From contig NC_132892.1 in NCBI RefSeq assembly GCF_030463535.1, positions 33,720,932-33,784,931 on the forward strand: a stretch of 64,000 nt of DNA, given 5' to 3'. Within the stretch, counting starts at the first letter, position 1; the number at the start of each line of letters is the position of its first letter. The notes under the pieces were generated by a model, which saw only the letters and a list, made by a program, of their open reading frames with translations, had not been told where the DNA came from and did not search any database. Made by a program: the position numbers and the translations under genes. Source of the DNA: Salminus brasiliensis (lineage: Eukaryota; Chordata; Actinopteri; Characiformes; Bryconidae). This document shows, one piece after another, positions 59,934 through 64,000 of this stretch.

Positions 59934-60423
59934 TACACCAATCAGCCATAACATTATTACCACCTGCCTAATCTCAAGCAGGTCCCTGTTGTGATGCCAA
60001 AAAGATCTCCATAGGACCTCTAAAGGGGTCCTGTAGTGTCTAGCACCAATACATTAGCAACAGATCCTGTAAGTCTGTCCAAGTCCTGTAAGTTTACGGT
60101 GGAACCTCAATGAGCACCAATGAGCCTTAGAGGCCCATGACTCTGTCACTGGTCCACCAGTTGTCCTTCAGTTGCTGACCACTGAACACCTCACAAGACC
60201 TGCCTGATGTTTTGGAGATCTTATCAAAGTGTCTCAGAGTCTTATGCTTGTCCATTTTTCCTGCTATTACACCTTCACCACCTTCAGGAACTAACTGTTA
60301 ACTTGCTGCCTCATATACACCTCTTGGTCGAAGCCACTGTGGATAATAATTGTAGAGATAATTGTAAGTGTGTTATTCACTTGTTACTTGACATGTTACT
60401 TATGTTATGGCTGGTCAGTGTAC
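59934..60423. mobile_element. DNA-transposon copy with AATCAGCCATAAC inverted repeats
   Basis: Left end tacaccaatcagccataacattattaccacctgcctaat, right end acttatgttatggctggtcagtgta. The internal part is shared with the copy at 55255. No transposase is visible. Confidence 0.7.
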
Positions 60424-61309
60424 ATTTATTCTACAGTGTACATTAGTCGCTGGTTAAATTATATCACTTATAACTAATTTTATTATATAACTAATCTGAG
60501 ATAATCCTTTATTAGTCCCACAGTGGGGAAATTCTCTTTTATTTTTTATCTGCAGATTAATATGGTTATATTTAAAAATAAGGAAACTATTTCTATACAG
60601 AAAATTTATATTCATACAGCATTTGAGCCAAACTTTCTATTTATTTGGTTAATTCACATAAAACGTAACATACAAAATCTGTTGTAATCTTTGTTCATGC
60701 CATATTTCATGCTTTATTTTTTTCTTATATGTTAAATTCCATAAAGAAACAGTAATTGTGAGGTATAATGTTTAAAAGTGTGTCTTTATGTGACTCTAAT
60801 GCCAAATAAATGTTTTTGATAACTGATATGACTTAAGTGTGCAGTTACAACCATGCTAGTTAGCAAGATAGTTAGTAGGATATACATTTTATTGTTTATT
60901 AGCTACATTAGCCTCACAGCTACAGTGGCACTTAAAGCCATTAAACAGCAAACCAAAGTCTCCAGACAGAGCTGACTGACTGATAGCATTTAAGGATAAC
61001 AGTGTATTGATTTTGTCTTTGTTGGTGCAGTTTGACCATGTTTGGCCAACAATCATTACAATTGTTCTGGGATGTGAAAAATTCCTCCTGGATTTTGCAT
61101 TTCACATTTCTACAGTTGCCACACATTCTTTGTCTGGATTTTTACAACTTCAAACACATATCTATAAGCCCCGCCTTCTCACCACCACATTGGTCTATAT
61201 GTACCTGCATCTGCATCAACCATTGATCAAACTGCTTCCCACCACAGCTGGTTGACCATGGCTTAAAATACCTGAACGCAAATGTAAATAAACACAAACC
61301 TGCTCTAGA
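60424..61309. other. 3' region of gene 9 and intergenic DNA
   Basis: A copy of the retroelement tail seen at 37405 (gagataatcctttattagtcccacagtggggaaattctc) lies at 60499-60537. AATAAA at 60805 could serve gene 9 but is 950 bases from its stop. No other gene is seen. Confidence 0.4.
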
Positions 61310-62125
61310 AAATAATCCTGTGGTTACTAAAATAATAACGCCTTCCTCAATATCAGCAAGGCTAAAGAGTTGATAATGGACTGCAACAAGAAGCAGGAGA
61401 GGAGCTACCACCCCATCTGGATACACTGCAGAAAGAGTGGTACTTTGGGGTTCACATCTCACAGGATCACTCAAGGTCTTCCCACATCAACTTCCTGGTG
61501 AAGAAGGCCTGTCAGCATCTCGACCATTTCCAAAGGGACTTCAGACTGCCCTCCAAGGTGCTGTGGAATCACTGCGCTATCAAAAGCATCCTGGCAGGGA
61601 ACATCACAGCATGGTTTGGGAACAGCACCAAGCAGGACAGATGGGCTCTCCAGAGGGTGGGATGTTCAGCTAAGTGCATCATTCATACCAAGCTTCTTGA
61701 CCTGCAGAGCATCTACAGCAAGTGCTGCTGGACCAAGGTGGTAAAGATGGTAAAGGACCTTAGCCTTCTAGGCAACAGACTGTTCTCTCTGTTGCGATCA
61801 GGGAAGCATTTTTGCTCCCTGAAGGCAAACATTAAGAGGATGAGGAAGAATTACTTTGCACAAGACATTTCTTTTCTATTTGTGTAAATTTAGTGTATAA
61901 AATGGTATTTATTTTTGTATATATTTGTTATTATCTCAGTATATTTTTGATATCTTGCTTAATTTAGGGTATTTGGACAAAGCTGCCTCATCTTTGCTTA
62001 TCTTGTTTGAGATTTCCCCCTATATGTTCTATCCTACTGTTTCGCGTGAGCGGACAGTTGATTAAAGCATTTTACTGCTATTTTTGTACTGTGTATAAGT
62101 CTGTATATGATAAATAAAACTTTGA
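61310..62125 (+). mobile_element. 3' end of a non-LTR (LINE) retrotransposon
   Basis: Encodes the C-terminus of a LINE reverse transcriptase protein in two frames: NISKAKELIMD near 61350, then from 61498 KKACQHLDHFQRDFRLPSKV, WNHCAIKSILAGNITAWFGN, DRWALQRVGCSAKCI and LFSLLRSG. The order (ISKTKELIVDF-like, LITWYGN-like, ALQRVV-like, HxLFSLLPSG-like) is that of fish Rex/L2-type elements. It ends in a non-coding tail with aataaaactttgaact at 62112. It is 5'-truncated and frameshifted near 61490. Confidence 0.85.
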
Positions 62126-63384
62126 ACTTCTATACTCCAACAGGCCAGAATAATGTCTGTGGCAACTGGTTAGTTATTACTGTATTTTTATTTATTTATT
62201 TATTTATTTGTTCATATTTTGGCATGAAAATGCTCTGTCAAAGGTGGTGAAAGTGAACCTTTAAATGTATTTTGCTTGTAACACACAAGTTGAAAAGAAA
62301 CAAGCTAATTTAGTCATATAGGCTATTAAGACTGCTGAAGTTAAAAGCTGCTAAATTAGTAAATGCTTATGTATTAATGCTCAATAACATAGTTGCATGG
62401 TTTTAGAGGTAATTGAACTACTACCACTACACACACCACACACATTGCTACAGTCCTACAACAAGGCCTACTTAAAGCCCTCCTGGCCATGACATCCCAA
62501 CCACATTGAATACCCTTGTGTGCCCAGTGTCCTTTTTTTGTAGACCAAAATATGATCAATCCATGTTATGAGACACACTTAATATGCAAATACTGCTTAA
62601 AAAAAAGTTTAAAAAAATCCTTTATGAATTCATTTTAGAAGATTTGTAACAAATAGACACGTTACATAAAAAACTTAAAAAAAAACTAGCAAAGTATGGA
62701 CTGTCTTTCATAAACTACTTCTTAATTCTAGTAATTTGCTAAATTGTATTGCTTTATTTTGTTTTTTCTGCATTGTAATGATGATTGAATCTGATCTGAC
62801 GAATTTATTCCTGTTATTAGTCTCCCCACATGGGCAGAAAGATAGCCAGGTGGCCACAAATGGTCACCCCTAAGACGTAGGCTACCGCACGTCAACACAT
62901 CTCAATATGGAAAAATGCACATATTTACCTATCCCACCTCCCCCATCCAGCCCTCCTCAACTCTATCACAGTCTTGCAAGATGTGTTGTGGTCTTAAAGA
63001 CAAAAAGACGCAAAAGGTGGTTACAGTACGTCTCTTCCTCTTTCCAGAGCAGAGAGGATATGGATATGATGATGGTGATGAAGATGATGTAACCAACCCA
63101 ATAACACAAACCTTTAGGGTTTTACATCTGTCATTGTTGAGTCATGTTTCTGTAGATCATGCGTAAACTCTATTAATACATTTCTTATTTCCAATAAGCC
63201 ATTCTGGTCTCGTTTTATTTTCCAGTTTTTGAAGCAAGCCTTCTAACAAAGGGCTTTCATTATTTTTAGACTACTTGTAGACTATTTCATCACTTCTCCA
63301 TGTAATCAGACAGTGATGTCTCATTGGAAAGCTAAATTTTGCACCTACGTGTTTCCTCTGTGATCCGTTTAGTCAGTGACGCTA
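62126..63384. other. Intergenic DNA
   Basis: No gene recognised. A (TTTA)n run lies at about 62188-62208. The overlapping open frames at 62907-63166 show no recognisable domain. Confidence 0.4.
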
Positions 63385-63511
63385 GTGGGAGGATCTGTGT
63401 GGTTTTGTCTTTGTGATAAATAATACAAAAAGAAGAATATACCAAACCACACCACAGTGGAGACAGAGACAGCCACATAGAGAGGAGATTAGAACTTCTG
63501 TGACCTTCGAA

Positions 63512-63560
63512 ATGAAAATAATCTTCTTCTTCTTCTTCTTCACGTTCTGCTTAATAAAAG
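63512..63560 (+). CDS. Gene 10 (5' part): signal-peptide exon of a gene 9-like receptor
   Basis: ATG at 63512 followed by codons for MKIIFFFFFFTFCLIK, ending in phase 1 at a gtcag donor, exactly as exon 1 of gene 9 (MKILLILTIYQIK, gtcag). The 120 bases upstream match the leader of gene 9. The signal core is made of six TTC codons, a coding microsatellite. The Ig exons are not within the remaining 440 bases and must lie beyond the window. Confidence 0.7.
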
Positions 63561-63699
63561 GTCAGATATTCTGTTTTACTTTTATTTGAAACGTATTTAA
63601 TTAAAAAAATAGTTTTATTAAATGTATTTATTAATTTTATTTAAGCTAATTGTATAATACTTTATAATATAATAACAACATTAAGTATTAAAGTTGTCA

Positions 63700-64000
63700 T
63701 TGTGATCCTTTAGACAAGTGTTTCCCAGACCTGGTCCTTTAGAAGCCCCTGCTTTTCACATTTTCATGGTATTTTGCACACTACCTCCAACAACACTTTG
63801 GGAGCGGAGTAAAAACTAAAATGTGCAGGGTGGGGGTGGGCACTGATTTAGGTTATTGATGACAGGTATGGGAGACTGGTGAAGTAATTAGATTAGATAG
63901 GCAGGTTATTGTATTGCATTGTCCTGGAGGACCTGCCCTCTTTTGATAATGAGCTGACTAGCTGAATAAGGTAACACTAAAATGCTTCAGGACCAGGATT
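63700..64000. repeat. Probable palindromic interspersed repeat at the window edge
   Basis: tttcccagacctggtcctttagaagcccctgc near 63721 and tcaggaccaggatt at the right edge look like inverted ends, with tcctggaggacctgccctc between. This resembles a common fish non-autonomous element within the first intron of gene 10. The right end may be cut by the window. Confidence 0.4.

Noticed and set aside
61498-61887. 129-codon open frame considered as a host gene
   Set aside because: Its motifs are those of the C-terminus of a fish LINE reverse transcriptase protein.

Overview
This is vertebrate nuclear DNA, almost certainly from a teleost fish (an otophysan such as a characin or catfish is my guess; I cannot name the species). 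The signs are AT-rich introns, GT-AG exons with phase-1 junctions, Sleeping-Beauty-like and other Tc1/mariner copies, piggyBac and LINE fragments, and several short repeats that recur across fish genomes.

The window is dominated by one tandem, plus-strand cluster of CD300/pIgR-like (CMRF35-like) immunoglobulin-superfamily receptor genes in different stages of birth and decay. The usual gene has a split signal-peptide exon, one exon per V-type Ig domain, Ser/Thr/Pro stalk exons, a transmembrane exon, a 16-18 residue cytoplasmic exon and a long tyrosine-rich last exon. The Ig domains carry the second disulphide pair typical of CD300 and pIgR (a YFC or FLC motif followed by a Cys 6-12 residues later).

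Layout: 1149-1770, 3' end of gene 1; 2795-2905, orphan copy of its last exon; 3656-4735, Sleeping-Beauty-like Tc1 relic; 5059-11377, gene 2 (complete, 537 aa); 12972-13905, pseudogene with most of its Ig exon deleted; 16440-18402, gene 3, which has lost signal and Ig exons; 20100-23328, gene 4 (383 aa, unusual tail with repeated ITIMs); 25183-28402, gene 5 (one nonsense, one frameshift); 29515-31410, gene 6 (strongly decayed); 31847-35583, gene 7 (386 aa, shortened tail); 36550-36665, orphan Ig2 piece; 36957-38318, second Tc1 element; 38516-38705, orphan relic of the gene 4 type tail; 39145-42130, gene 8 (408 aa, two tail exons fused); 42690-52150, satellite-like array with four piggyBac fragments; 52190-52740, CpG-rich promoter-like island; 53334-59853, gene 9 (563 aa, four Ig domains, ITSM); 61310-62125, LINE 3' end; 63512 to the edge, first exon of gene 10, a relative of gene 9.

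The proteins look like paired-type surface receptors of myeloid or other immune cells: Ig domains bind ligands outside, uncharged transmembrane segments do not suggest adaptor pairing, and tails carry ITIM, ITSM, YxxV and YxN tyrosine motifs. Copies differ mostly by loss or swapping of whole exons, so extracellular domains and signalling tails are being shuffled independently. Two shared non-coding signals stand out: a GGAAGTG (ETS/PU.1-like) core about 130-150 bases upstream of most start codons, and a near-consensus CTCF-like site, always in the same orientation, in the intron before the first cytoplasmic exon (or near the transmembrane exon) of nearly every copy. All exon calls were made by eye from reading frames and splice signals; no alignment or search was run.
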